This document shows, piece after piece, positions 25,732 through 34,750 of a stretch of 55,507 nt of DNA. Numbering within the stretch: position 1 is the stretch's first letter; each line of letters begins with the position of its first letter. The notes beneath the pieces were generated by a model. That model did no database searches. It was not told the origin of the DNA and worked only from the letters and a program-made list of their open reading frames with translations. The stretch lies in NCBI GenBank assembly GCA_937136415.1, contig CAKZOK010000042.1, forward strand, positions 1-55,507. The letters run 5' to 3'. Both the position numbers and the translations under genes were made by a program. Origin of the DNA: an uncultured Cytophagales bacterium. Its GTDB lineage: Bacteria > Bacteroidota > Bacteroidia > Cytophagales > Bernardetiaceae.

Positions 25732-26244
25732 TTATCGAATAATTTTGATATGAGGTTTGTTATCTTGCAACTCTTTTAATTCTGTTTGCAAAATCTCAAC
25801 ATCAGTAAAAGTATGATACAGAATTTCTAAGTTATTAATTGCTTCATCATAACCACAATCGGGAGGCAAAACCTCAACATTTACTTTATATTTCATTGTG
25901 AGTGTGTCTTGAATGGTATCAAGCACCGAATTTATGTTTCGATATTTATAGAAAACAAACATTGTGGTATCTACACGAGTAAAAATAGGCAGTTCGAATA
26001 TTTCTTTGGTTTCGGTAGGGCTATAATCCAAAGCTGTGGGCATTGCTTCATTTGTGCGAGTAAAAACACCTACAATTTGAGAAAAAGTAGTGTCTATTGC
26101 TTCTTGACTTTCATCTGTAGCATAAAAAGAAATGGCAGCAAATTGTACATTATCACTTATAAAAGTACAATTTTCGCAGCTAGAAAGTAGAAAAGGAAGG
26201 CAAATGACAGAACTATATATAATTCGTAAAAAAATCTTGTGCAT
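25732..26244 (-). CDS. DUF6452 family lipoprotein
   Basis: The 170-residue protein has a lipoprotein signal (CLPFLLSSC, followed by ENCTF). Domain text such as ATDESQEAIDTTFSQIVGV, FVFYKYRNINSV, MKYKVNVEVLPPDCGYDEAIN and LEILYHTF fits the DUF6452 family. It probably sits at the outer membrane with the DUF6048 protein encoded next. ATG 26244 is used; an upstream GTG at 26274 would put residues ahead of the signal. The function is unknown. Confidence 0.8.
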   Translation of the reverse strand: MHKIFLRIIYSSVICLPFLLSSCENCTFISDNVQFAAISFYATDESQEAIDTTFSQIVGVFTRTNEAMPTALDYSPTETKEIFELPIFTRVDTTMFVFYKYRNINSVLDTIQDTLTMKYKVNVEVLPPDCGYDEAINNLEILYHTFTDVEILQTELKELQDNKPHIKIIR

Positions 26245-26353
26245 AAAATTAAGTTTAAAATAATTTGTAGCCACAAAAGTAACAAAGAGTTTGCTAACTC
26301 TCTCTAAAGTAGTTCTCTAATTTTGATTTTTTATAGAAAAATAGAGATAATGA

Positions 26354-26902
26354 CTATTCAAAATCCACTTCCCTAACATTTTTGTTTGTTCTTATTCTTT
26401 CTACTTGATTTCTCATTGTATTTCGAAGTAAATCACCATTTTTTATTCCTGCCAAAGAAATTGTTGGGTTTGTTCGGTCAGATGAAGTAATTTCGATGAC
26501 CGAAAGCCCTACTAACCTTTGTAAAAAAGGTTCAATCAAACGAATATCTTTGATTCTATATAATTCTATTTCATCGGTTGTGCGTGTCAAAACTCCTGTT
26601 TTTATGATAAGTCTTTCGGTTGTGAGTGTGTAATCAGTAAAGCGAGTATCCAAAATTTTTATAAAAATAATAGTTATAGGAATGAATATACTTGCCACCA
26701 AGACGACCCAAAAAAAGATGTCCAATGTTACTTTTTGTTGTCCACTTGTCCACAAATAAATAATTAAAGCAGGAAGAATAATTCCAATAACTGCCCAAAT
26801 AATAATTTTTCCTAGATGCAAAAACCAAGAAGGCGAACCATTCCATAGTGTTTGTTCGGAAGCAGAATGATGTGAAATATTTGATGGATTTGGTGTATTC
26901 AT
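26354..26902 (-). CDS. PH domain membrane protein (bPH_2/YdbT-like)
   Basis: The 182-residue protein has two membrane helices (IIIWAVIGIILPALIIYLW and FFWVVLVASIFIPITIIFI). A bacterial pleckstrin-homology-like domain follows (DYTLTTERLIIKTGVL, DEIELYRIKDIRLIEPFLQRLVG, ISLAGIKNGDLLRNTMRNQV). Proteins of this type sit in the cytoplasmic membrane; no biochemical role is established. Confidence 0.85.
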   Translation of the reverse strand: MNTPNPSNISHHSASEQTLWNGSPSWFLHLGKIIIWAVIGIILPALIIYLWTSGQQKVTLDIFFWVVLVASIFIPITIIFIKILDTRFTDYTLTTERLIIKTGVLTRTTDEIELYRIKDIRLIEPFLQRLVGLSVIEITSSDRTNPTISLAGIKNGDLLRNTMRNQVERIRTNKNVREVDFE

Positions 26903-27087
26903 TTCAAAAAAAGGCTTTAAATTAATAGAATTATGACTAACAATGAAGTAAGATAAGGTAGAATAAAATATATTTGTACTCAGATTATGAATAGATTATA
27001 ATCTCATTGCAAAAATAAGAATATTTGAAAGATTAATCTCTTTCAAAAAATCAATATTTTAGATATACGTTTAAAACATACGAAAAA

Positions 27088-27744
27088 ATGGGTAGAAAAA
27101 AAATGATGCGTTTTGAAGAAAATTTGGAGCGTTATAATGTATTACAAAGTGAAGATGAATCATACACAAAACTAAAAGGAAATTGGAACAAAATACATTT
27201 TCCTTCAGCGCAACCTATTGTTTTAGAGTTGGCTTGTGGTTATGGTGAGTATAGTGTGGGGCTAGGAAAAGTTTATCCAACCAAAAATTTTGTAGGTGTA
27301 GATGTAAAAGGAGATAGATTGTGGCGAGGAAGTACAGAAGCATTGAATAATGATTCTTTGAATGTTGCTTTTTTGCGTGCCGAAATTCAGCAATTAGATA
27401 CTTTTTTTGAAGAAGATGAAGTAAGTGAAATTTGGGTAGTTCATCCAGACCCTCGCCCAAGAAAACGGGACATCAAACGCCGTCTTACTAATTCTCGTTT
27501 TTTGGATATGTATCAAAAAATTCTGAAAAAAGATGGAATTGTTCACATCAAAACAGATGACGATGCTTTGTTTGATTATACTTTAGAGGAGTTAGAAAAA
27601 TACAAAATCAAAAATTTATTATTGACTAGGGATTTGCACAATTCACCTCTTTCTGCTCAACATCACGGAATAAGCACACGCTACGAACGAAGAGCGCAAA
27701 AACAAGGTTTAAAAATTAATTATTTGCGTTTTGAATTTGAATGA
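27088..27744 (+). CDS. trmB: tRNA (guanosine(46)-N7)-methyltransferase
   Basis: The 218-residue enzyme makes 7-methylguanosine at position 46 of the tRNA variable loop using S-adenosylmethionine. It has the SAM-binding motif (LELACGYGEYSVGLG), FVGVDVKGDRLW, and the catalytic/substrate region (WVVHPDPRPRKRD, then RRLTNSRFLDMY), and THYERR-like STRYERRAQKQG at the end. It converges with adk over a bidirectional terminator. Confidence 0.95.
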   Translation: MGRKKMMRFEENLERYNVLQSEDESYTKLKGNWNKIHFPSAQPIVLELACGYGEYSVGLGKVYPTKNFVGVDVKGDRLWRGSTEALNNDSLNVAFLRAEIQQLDTFFEEDEVSEIWVVHPDPRPRKRDIKRRLTNSRFLDMYQKILKKDGIVHIKTDDDALFDYTLEELEKYKIKNLLLTRDLHNSPLSAQHHGISTRYERRAQKQGLKINYLRFEFE

Positions 27745-27760
27745 AACAAGGTGAAAGTAA

Positions 27761-27798
27761 AAAACGAGCCTACAAAATAAATCTTGTAGGCTCGTTTT
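27761..27798. terminator. Bidirectional terminator between trmB and adk
   Basis: A perfect 15-bp stem AAAACGAGCCTACAA (27761-27775) / TTGTAGGCTCGTTTT (27784-27798) lies between the two convergent stops. Confidence 0.9.
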
Positions 27799-27820
27799 AA
27801 TTAAATTTTTAGACTTTGGA

Positions 27821-28402
27821 TTAAGTTGCTTTCACTAACTCAACAGCACCACAAATGGCAGCCGTAATTTCATCTATTTGCCCTACTCCTTCAATGACAT
27901 GAAGTTTGTCTTGTTTTTTGTAATAATCTGCTACAATTTCGGTTTCGTTGCGATAAACTTGCACACGATTTCGAATTAGGTCTTCTTTTTGGTCATCTAC
28001 TCTGCCTGAAGTTTTGCCTCTTTCCAGTAAGCGTTTTACGAGTTCTTCTTCATCTACATGCAAAGAAAGAACAGCGTTGATGCTTTCATTATGAGATTTG
28101 AGAAGTTGGTCTAATGCTTCTGCTTGATTGGTCGTGCGAGGAAATCCATCAAAAATAATTCCTTTTGCACCTGTGTTTTCTTTGAGCTTGTTCTCTATCA
28201 TTCCAATTACCACTTCATCAGGAACTAGATTTCCTTTACTCATATATTCTTCGGCTTTTTTTCCGAGCGGTGTTTCGGCTTTTCTTTCTGCACGTAGCAA
28301 ATCTCCAGTAGAAATATGTATTAAATTATATTTTTCTACAAGATGTTGGCTTTGTGTTCCTTTTCCTGCACCTGGAGGGCCGAATAAAATTAAATTTAGC
28401 AT
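27821..28402 (-). CDS. adk: Adenylate kinase
   Basis: The 193-residue enzyme balances ATP, ADP and AMP. It shows the P-loop (GPPGAGKGTQ), STGDLLRAE, GFPRTTNQAE, and the LID arginines (LLERGKTSGRVDDQKE, then RNRVQVYRNET). The LID is the short form without zinc cysteines, as usual for Bacteroidota. It is a single gene. Confidence 0.96.
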   Translation of the reverse strand: MLNLILFGPPGAGKGTQSQHLVEKYNLIHISTGDLLRAERKAETPLGKKAEEYMSKGNLVPDEVVIGMIENKLKENTGAKGIIFDGFPRTTNQAEALDQLLKSHNESINAVLSLHVDEEELVKRLLERGKTSGRVDDQKEDLIRNRVQVYRNETEIVADYYKKQDKLHVIEGVGQIDEITAAICGAVELVKAT

Positions 28403-28692
28403 AGGTTTGACTATTTTATAAGGTATTTTATATAGTGTATTTTTATAAAATTATTCATTTACAAAACTCAAATACATTATTGAAATAGCTCGCCAATTAT
28501 TATTTTGAACTATTATAAAAAAACTAGCATATATATCCATTTATTTTTTAATCAAAATAGGATAATATAAATTGAGTGTAATTGAATCAATAAATCAACT
28601 TTAGATTAGATTTAAGAAACTAAATGTAAGAAGCAAGTGTGTTAAATCCAAATATTGAATATGAAATTAGTGTAAAAGCTCTTTTATTTGTT

Positions 28693-29208
28693 CTATTTCG
28701 TTATTTTATCTATAAAAATATCCAGATTTTGGATTACTTCTTCTGAAACCTTGTCAGTGTTTATCCAAGTTTGGACACTTCCTTTATAAATCATTCCTAA
28801 ATAAGAAGCAGTTTCTCTAAATGGCATTTCAAACTCTTTTTCTATTGCCAAAACAGAATCTTTATCCGAGCCACAATTTATCATTGCCATCTGTTTTCCT
28901 CTTAGTTTTCGTCCTGTTTCCTTTTCAATCTTTAGGCAATCTGTAATTCTGTCAAAAAAAGACTTCATAATTCCAGACATAGCATACCAATAAATGGGAG
29001 TTGCAAAAATAATCAAATCATATTCAACAACTCTTCTCATTAAAGGTAAAAAATCATCTCCTTTGTTTCTTGAATCATATTCATAATTTGAAATAGTATA
29101 ATTTTTCAAATCAACAAAATCACACTTTATTTTTTCTTGAATATAATTAACAACCTTATTTGTATTGCCACTTTTTCGTGCGCTTCCTTGAATGATGAGA
29201 GTTTTCAT
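28693..29208 (-). CDS. Flavodoxin-like NAD(P)H-dependent oxidoreductase
   Basis: The 171-residue protein has the FMN-binding loop at the N-terminus (IIQGSARKSGNTNKV), ATPIYWYAMSGIMKSFFDR, and a late flavodoxin-type strand (GKQMAMINCGSD). It matches the NADPH-dependent FMN reductase/flavodoxin family, typical quinone or iron-flavin reductases. The substrate cannot be told. A MITE-like element starts 18 bases upstream of its start. Confidence 0.85.
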   Translation of the reverse strand: MKTLIIQGSARKSGNTNKVVNYIQEKIKCDFVDLKNYTISNYEYDSRNKGDDFLPLMRRVVEYDLIIFATPIYWYAMSGIMKSFFDRITDCLKIEKETGRKLRGKQMAMINCGSDKDSVLAIEKEFEMPFRETASYLGMIYKGSVQTWINTDKVSEEVIQNLDIFIDKITK

Positions 29209-29226
29209 TGTTGAGATTGTTTTTTT

Positions 29227-29415
29227 AACGTGAACTCGGTATTTAACTTTTTAAATATCATCTTTTTAAAGATACTTATTATTTCTATACAATAGGGTAG
29301 CATAAACTTTAGCTTTCATAAAATAACTACCTCACAACTCCTAACCTAAAGGTTAGGGTATATTTTGGTACGCCAAAGCATAGACTACAAAGCGAAATAA
29401 TACCGAGTTCACGTT
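29227..29415. mobile_element. MITE-like element with perfect 17-bp terminal inverted repeats (contains hairpin element C)
   Basis: AACGTGAACTCGGTATT (29227-29243) is perfectly inverted at 29399-29415. The 189-bp interior has no gene. It holds hairpin CCTAACC-TAAA-GGTTAGG (29340-29357) and, six bases further, TTTGG-TACG-CCAAA (29364-29377). This two-hairpin layout resembles elements A and B. No clear target duplication is visible in the T-rich flanks. It lies upstream of the flavodoxin-like gene and could carry its promoter. Confidence 0.65.
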
Positions 29416-29455
29416 GTTTTAGTAAAGTATTTTTTCAAAAATACGACAAAAAAAA

Positions 29456-29478
29456 GCAGTTATAAAATCTATAACTGC
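29456..29478 (-). terminator. Terminator after the small TPR gene
   Basis: GCAGTTATA (29456-29464) pairs with TATAACTGC (29470-29478), followed on the minus strand by eight T. Confidence 0.75.
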
Positions 29479-29531
29479 ATAAATTAGTAAAAGAATAGCA
29501 TAACAATTTATTTTGTTCTCATTTGGATATT

Positions 29532-30011
29532 TTAATTTAATCTTGAACGAAGCTCTTCAATTTGGTCTTTCAATTTGGGTTGAAAAGGATGAATTTGGTA
29601 GAGTTTTTCGAGAGTATTAAGTACTCCATGTTCATCACCAATTTCAGAATAAATAGTAGCAAGACCTGCTAAAGCTCCAAAATGCCTATTTTCTAAATCT
29701 AATGTTTGATGAATATCATCAATAGCTGCTTTATAATTTCCTCTTAGATAAAATGCCGTTGCACGTTTGTTCCAGCCTTCTGCAAAGTTTGGAACTTTAT
29801 TGACTACTTTTGTAAAAACATTAATTGCATCAGTATAATCTCCTTTTGATAGACTTTCAGTGCCTAGCCTTACCAATGTATTCATTTCTACATTTCCAGT
29901 ATTAAGCCATATATTCCAAATCTGGGTTAAGATAGCTTCTATACGAGCTGGCGAATGGGCTGTATATAATTGCGTGAAAAGTCGGTCTAATATTTTATTA
30001 TCTTGTTTCAT
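29532..30011 (-). CDS. Tetratricopeptide repeat protein
   Basis: The 159-residue protein has no signal peptide. At least two clear TPR units are visible (SKGDYTDAINVFTKVVNKVPNFAEGWNKRATAFYLRG, then NYKAAIDDIHQTLDLE...GALAGLATIYSEIGD). TPR units bind other proteins; the partner is unknown. It is a single-gene unit with its own terminator. Confidence 0.85.
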   Translation of the reverse strand: MKQDNKILDRLFTQLYTAHSPARIEAILTQIWNIWLNTGNVEMNTLVRLGTESLSKGDYTDAINVFTKVVNKVPNFAEGWNKRATAFYLRGNYKAAIDDIHQTLDLENRHFGALAGLATIYSEIGDEHGVLNTLEKLYQIHPFQPKLKDQIEELRSRLN

Positions 30012-30432
30012 AATTGATTGTTATTGTTATAAATTAATAAGAACGCTAATTTTTTTGATAAAATCACATGCCTATTTTTTATATTTAAACCAAATTTTTA
30101 ACCAAAAAGTTGTCTTTGTTTGAAAAGTTATGTTTTTTATTGTAAAAATACATAAATGTATTTTGCTTATTTTGTCTTTGTTGATTGTTCAAAATAATTT
30201 TTTATTCAATTTTAGGAGGTTTTGGGGAACTATTTTACAAAAAGGGTAACATTTTTTAAAAAAAACACTTTTATTTTCAATAAAATTGAATTTATATGTG
30301 CAAAGTGTTGATATATTTTATAATTTTGCCCTTAATTATTTTACAGGTATTTTAAAGATATTTTGCAAACTTGTTTATTATAGATTTGCATAAGTTAGAA
30401 ATATAGGAATCATTAGCTATAGCCAAAGCACA
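30012..30432. other. Divergent region upstream of nqrA
   Basis: This 421-bp AT-rich stretch lies between the TPR gene and nqrA. TAGATTTGC at 30381 and TAATTTTG at 30321 match the -7 consensus on the plus strand. Nothing else is recognisable. Confidence 0.45.
30381..30389 (+). promoter_or_regulatory. Likely -7 box of the nqr operon
   Basis: TAGATTTGC matches TAnnTTTGC exactly, 44 bases before the nqrA start. A TTTG at 30362 is only 16 bases upstream, shorter than usual, so the -33 box is uncertain. Confidence 0.4.
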
Positions 30433-31797
30433 ATGAACATAAAAACTCGTAAAGGATTCGACATCAAACTTGTAGGCAAAGCTGCACTACAAATAGGAAC
30501 TGCCGAGCAATCCGAAATTTTTGCCATAAAGCCTACCGATTTTGTAGGTATGCATCGCCCAAAAGTGATAGTACGTGAGGGTGATGTAGTAAAAGCTGGA
30601 ACACCTCTTTTCTTTGATAAAAAATTAGAGAAGGCTCTTTATACTTCGCCTGTAAGTGGTGAAGTGGTGGAGGTAAAGCGTGGAGATAAGCGTAAATTGT
30701 TAGAAATAAAGATTTTAGCAGACAAGCAAATCGAATACGAAAACTTTACAAAGTATAGCGTATCTGATATGGCAAATCTGAAGGGTGAAGATGTAAAAGA
30801 ATCACTTTTGAAAAGTGGAGCTTGGATAAACATTATTCAACGCCCTTATGGTATTGTTGCTGACCCTGATGAAGCTCCTCGTGCGATTTTTATTTCAGCT
30901 TTTGATTCAAGTCCATTAGCTCCTGATTATGACTTCCTTTTCAAAAATGATGGGCAGTATTTTCAGGCAGGTATTGATGCTTTAAAGAAAATGGTTGATG
31001 TGCCTATTCATCTTACTACAAATGGAGGTGCTGAGGTATCAGCTATTTTTCAAAATGTACGTAATGTAGAACAACATACTATTTCAGGTCCTCACCCAGC
31101 AGGTAATGTAGGTGTACAGATTCATCATATTGAGCCTGTAAATAGAGGCGAAATAATTTGGACAATTAATCCTTATGGTATTATTCAAATGGGTAAATTG
31201 TTTTTAGAAGGTCGTTATGATGCTTCTAAAAAAATTGCTCTTGTGGGTTCGGAAGTAACTACGCCTCAATATTATCAAACATATATTGGTGGAAATGTAA
31301 GTAAGTTATTAAAGAATAATCTCAAACAAGACCATGTAAGAGTAATTTCTGGAAATATTCTTACAGGAACAGCTATCGAAAAAGATAACTATGTTGGTTT
31401 TTATGATAATGTGGTTACTGTTTTGCCAGAAGGCGACAAACCTCGCTTTTTCTTGACCGATGGGTGGTTAGCTCCTACTTCTCGTTTGAGTTTTCATCGT
31501 GCCTTAGGTCTTATGTCATTTCTGAATCCAAAAAAAGAACGTGTAATTGATACAAGTTTGAATGGAGAAGAAAGAGCTTTTGTAGAAACAGGTGTAATGG
31601 AACAAGTAGTCCCGATGGACGTTCTTCCCCTACAACTTGTAAAATCTATTATGGCAAAAGATTATGATGGAATGGAAGGTTTGGGTATTTATGAAGTCAT
31701 TGAAGAAGATGTTGCTCTTTGTGAGTTTGTAGATGTTTCTAAGCATCGCATTCAAAATATTATCCGTCAAGGAATCGAACTTTTGCGTGAAGGCTAA
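30433..31797 (+). CDS. nqrA: Na+-translocating NADH:quinone reductase subunit A
   Basis: The 454-residue protein is full-length NqrA, the soluble subunit of Na+-NQR, which docks on NqrB. Recognisable text includes MNIKTRKGFDIKLVGKA, PKVIVREGDVVKAGTPLFFDK, TSPVSGEVVEVKRGDKRKLL, RPYGIVADPDEAPRAIFISAF and GPHPAGNVGVQIHHI. It opens the operon nqrABCDE. Confidence 0.96.
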   Translation: MNIKTRKGFDIKLVGKAALQIGTAEQSEIFAIKPTDFVGMHRPKVIVREGDVVKAGTPLFFDKKLEKALYTSPVSGEVVEVKRGDKRKLLEIKILADKQIEYENFTKYSVSDMANLKGEDVKESLLKSGAWINIIQRPYGIVADPDEAPRAIFISAFDSSPLAPDYDFLFKNDGQYFQAGIDALKKMVDVPIHLTTNGGAEVSAIFQNVRNVEQHTISGPHPAGNVGVQIHHIEPVNRGEIIWTINPYGIIQMGKLFLEGRYDASKKIALVGSEVTTPQYYQTYIGGNVSKLLKNNLKQDHVRVISGNILTGTAIEKDNYVGFYDNVVTVLPEGDKPRFFLTDGWLAPTSRLSFHRALGLMSFLNPKKERVIDTSLNGEERAFVETGVMEQVVPMDVLPLQLVKSIMAKDYDGMEGLGIYEVIEEDVALCEFVDVSKHRIQNIIRQGIELLREG

Positions 31798-31926
31798 AAA
31801 TAAGATGAAAATCAGAATTTAGTAAACATCGTAATTGTTTCTATATATAAAGTGTTTGAAATTATTTCAGACCAATTAAAAATAAACACCTATTTTGGTT
31901 AATTTATACCTTATAAATTCGTAAGT

Positions 31927-33132
31927 ATGAAGTTCTTACATGATATTTTAGAAAAACAAAAACCAATGTTTGAAGAAGGAGGAAAACTTGAAAAGTTTTA
32001 CTACCTTTTTGAAGCTGGCGAATCGTTTATCTTTACTCCCTCTACAACAACACCTACAAAAGGTACACATATTCGTGATGCCATTGACCTGAAACGTATG
32101 ATGATGACAGTTGTTATCGCTATGCTTCCTGCTCTTTTGTTTGGTATTTGGAATGTAGGCTATCAACATTTCTTGGCAATCGGAAAGCCTGATGCTGCTC
32201 TTTTAGATATTATAATCGTAGGTACAATTCAAGTTTTGCCTATTGTTTTGGTTTCTTATACGGCTGGTGGTATTGTTGAAGTTATTTTTGGAATAATTCG
32301 AAAGCATCCTATTAATGAAGGGTTTTTAGTAACAGGAATGCTTATTCCTCTTGTTATGCCACCTGATATTCCACTTTGGCAAGTTGCTTTAGCCACTGTT
32401 TTTGCAGTTGTTATTGCAAAAGAAGCCTTTGGAGGTACAGGAATGAATATCCTAAATGTAGCTCTTACAGCTCGTGCTTTTCTTTACTTTGCTTATCCAA
32501 CAGATATTTCTGGCTCTAAAGTTTGGACATATTTGGGAGGAGAAAAAGCAATAGATGGTTATACAGGAGAAACAGCTTTAGCTTTGGCAGCAGGAGCAAA
32601 AGAAGGCTCGGTAGTTACAGCCCTAACAAACGCTACAAGTGGTTGGGCTGGTGCAGAAGAACTTTTTAGTTTTAATAACATGATTATAGGCATAATGCCG
32701 GGGTCTGTTGGAGAAACATCTGTAATTATGGCTCTTATTGGAGCTATTATTTTGATTGTGGCTGGTGTAGCAAGTTGGAAAATTATGGTAAGTGGTGTAG
32801 TAGGTGCTTTAGTTATGGGACTTATCTTCAACCTTACAGGTTCGACTCCTTTTATGCAAATGATGCCACATTATCATTTAATAATGGGTGGTTTTGCTTT
32901 TGGAATTGTCTTTATGGCAACTGACCCAGTATCGGCTGCACAAACTGAAACAGGAAAGTGGATATATGGATTTTTTATAGGACTGCTTACAGTACTTATC
33001 CGTGTATTTAATCCTGCTTATCCAGAAGGAATTATGCTTGCAATACTTCTTATGAATGTATTTGCTCCTCTGATAGATTTTTATGTAATTCAAGCTAATA
33101 AAAACCGTAGATTAAAAAGAAGTCATGTCTAA
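31927..33132 (+). CDS. nqrB: Na+-translocating NADH:quinone reductase subunit B
   Basis: The 401-residue membrane subunit has about ten helices and forms the main Na+ path. FMN attaches covalently to a threonine, usually within SGAT; here the matching text is DGYTGETALALA, so the threonine is kept but the motif is TGET. Other landmarks are THIRDAIDLKRMM, NEGFLVTGMLIPL, GGTGMNILNVALTARAF and MATDPVSAAQTETGKW. It overlaps nqrC by eight bases. Confidence 0.96.
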   Translation: MKFLHDILEKQKPMFEEGGKLEKFYYLFEAGESFIFTPSTTTPTKGTHIRDAIDLKRMMMTVVIAMLPALLFGIWNVGYQHFLAIGKPDAALLDIIIVGTIQVLPIVLVSYTAGGIVEVIFGIIRKHPINEGFLVTGMLIPLVMPPDIPLWQVALATVFAVVIAKEAFGGTGMNILNVALTARAFLYFAYPTDISGSKVWTYLGGEKAIDGYTGETALALAAGAKEGSVVTALTNATSGWAGAEELFSFNNMIIGIMPGSVGETSVIMALIGAIILIVAGVASWKIMVSGVVGALVMGLIFNLTGSTPFMQMMPHYHLIMGGFAFGIVFMATDPVSAAQTETGKWIYGFFIGLLTVLIRVFNPAYPEGIMLAILLMNVFAPLIDFYVIQANKNRRLKRSHV

Positions 33133-33919
33133 AGAATCCAACGCATACATCATAACATTTGCAATAGGAATGATTGTCGTCATTGCTGCAACACTCGGCT
33201 TTACTAAAGAATCCTTGAAAGGGTTACAAGCAGAAGCCGTAGAATTAGATACTCAAAAACAGATTTTGAGTGCCATCGTTCCACTCCAACAAGTAGGTGA
33301 AACAGGCAAACAAGTAAATGATTATTATGAAAAACACATCGAATCCATTGCAGTAGATGTAAATGGTGATGAGAAAAAGGTAAATGAAGATGGCGAAACA
33401 CTAATTCCTGAAAAGGTAAGTATTCGTAAAGAGTTTAGAAAAAGTGATAAAGCCAAAAAAATCCTTCCTGTCTTTAAATTTAAAGATGATGCAGGAAAAA
33501 TAACAGCTTATATTTTGCCTGTTTATGGAAATGGTCTTTGGGATAATATTTGGGGCTATATTGCTCTTGATGTAGATATGAAAACTGTAAAAGGTGTTGC
33601 TTTTGACCATAGAGGAGAAACTCCAGGGTTGGGCGCACGTATTGCCGATACAGAAGTAGAAAATCGCTACCAAGGAAAAACTATTTATAATGAAAAGGGA
33701 GAATTAGCTTCTATTGAAATGATTAAAGGAGAAAAAAATCCTTCTGAAAAAATTACAGAACACACAGTAGATGGGCTTTCAGGGGCTACAATTACGGCTC
33801 GTGGTGTAAATGTAATGCTAGAGAAGTATTTTTCTTTATATGAAAATTATATTCAAAAGGTCAAAAAATCTTCTGCTTCATCTTCATCTTCTCTTGAAAA
33901 TATCGCCCTAGTAAAATAG
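33125..33919 (+). CDS. nqrC: Na+-translocating NADH:quinone reductase subunit C
   Basis: The 264-residue protein has one N-terminal membrane helix and a periplasmic flavoprotein domain with the covalent FMN motif SGAT (DGLSGATITARGV). Also visible are GNGLWDNIWGYIALD and FDHRGETPGLGARI. The C-terminus ends in a serine-rich tail (SSASSSSSLEN). It overlaps the end of nqrB, indicating translational coupling. Confidence 0.96.
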   Translation: MSKESNAYIITFAIGMIVVIAATLGFTKESLKGLQAEAVELDTQKQILSAIVPLQQVGETGKQVNDYYEKHIESIAVDVNGDEKKVNEDGETLIPEKVSIRKEFRKSDKAKKILPVFKFKDDAGKITAYILPVYGNGLWDNIWGYIALDVDMKTVKGVAFDHRGETPGLGARIADTEVENRYQGKTIYNEKGELASIEMIKGEKNPSEKITEHTVDGLSGATITARGVNVMLEKYFSLYENYIQKVKKSSASSSSSLENIALVK

Positions 33920-34008
33920 GACATAAACAAAGGAAATTAGTTTTTAATTAAAAATTATAAAATTTATTGAATAAATCATTTATTGAATAAATGTAACTAT
34001 AACATTCT

Positions 34009-34698
34009 ATGGCAACAGAAACAGCTAAATCTATGGAAGCTACCGTAGTAAAGAAAAAATCGGAAGGTTTGTTCTCAAAACGCCGTCGTCGTTTGGTAGC
34101 CGACCCCTTAGACGATTCGAATCCAATTACAGTACAGGTTTTGGGTATTTGTTCGGCACTTGCCGTTACTGCCAAAATTGCACCTACTCTTGTGATGGCT
34201 ACTGCCGTAATGGTTGTAGTAATTGGTTCAAATGTAATTGTATCGCTTTTGCGTAATGTAATTCCAGGACGTATTCGTATTATTGCACAGCTTGCTATTG
34301 TGGCAATGCTTGTAATTTTGGTTGATCAAGTTTTGAGAGCTTATTTTTATGACCTTGCCAAAATTGTGGGAGTCTATGTTGGGCTTATCATCACAAACTG
34401 TATTATTATGGGGCGTTTGGAAGCTTTTGCAATGGCAAACAAACCTTATGATTCTTTATTAGATGGTTTTGGTAGTGGGCTAGGTTATGCATGGGTTATT
34501 TTAATAGTTGCTTTTTTTAGAGAACTCTTTGGCTCTGGTACATTACTAGATTTTCAGATTATAGCTCCTATTAATGAAGCTTTGGGAGTAAGTATTCCAA
34601 ATAATGGACTTATGACTAATCCAGTAGGTGCATTTATTCTTATTGGTATTATTATTTGGGTTCAGCGTTATTTCAATGGTTATGTAGAAGACCATTAA
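34009..34698 (+). CDS. nqrD: Na+-translocating NADH:quinone reductase subunit D
   Basis: The 229-residue membrane subunit has six helices. Typical text includes DDSNPITVQVLGICSALAVT, VIPGRIRIIAQLAIVA, VGLIITNCIIMGRLEAFA and GFGSGLGYAWVILIV. The conserved TNC cysteine is present; NqrD and NqrE jointly hold an iron centre within the membrane. A positively charged N-terminal extension (about residues 15-28, KKKSEG...KRRRR) is longer than in proteobacterial forms. Confidence 0.95.
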   Translation: MATETAKSMEATVVKKKSEGLFSKRRRRLVADPLDDSNPITVQVLGICSALAVTAKIAPTLVMATAVMVVVIGSNVIVSLLRNVIPGRIRIIAQLAIVAMLVILVDQVLRAYFYDLAKIVGVYVGLIITNCIIMGRLEAFAMANKPYDSLLDGFGSGLGYAWVILIVAFFRELFGSGTLLDFQIIAPINEALGVSIPNNGLMTNPVGAFILIGIIIWVQRYFNGYVEDH

Positions 34699-34750
34699 TT
34701 ATTAGTATTAAAATTTAATCAAATACAACGATATAATCTCATTATTCAAA

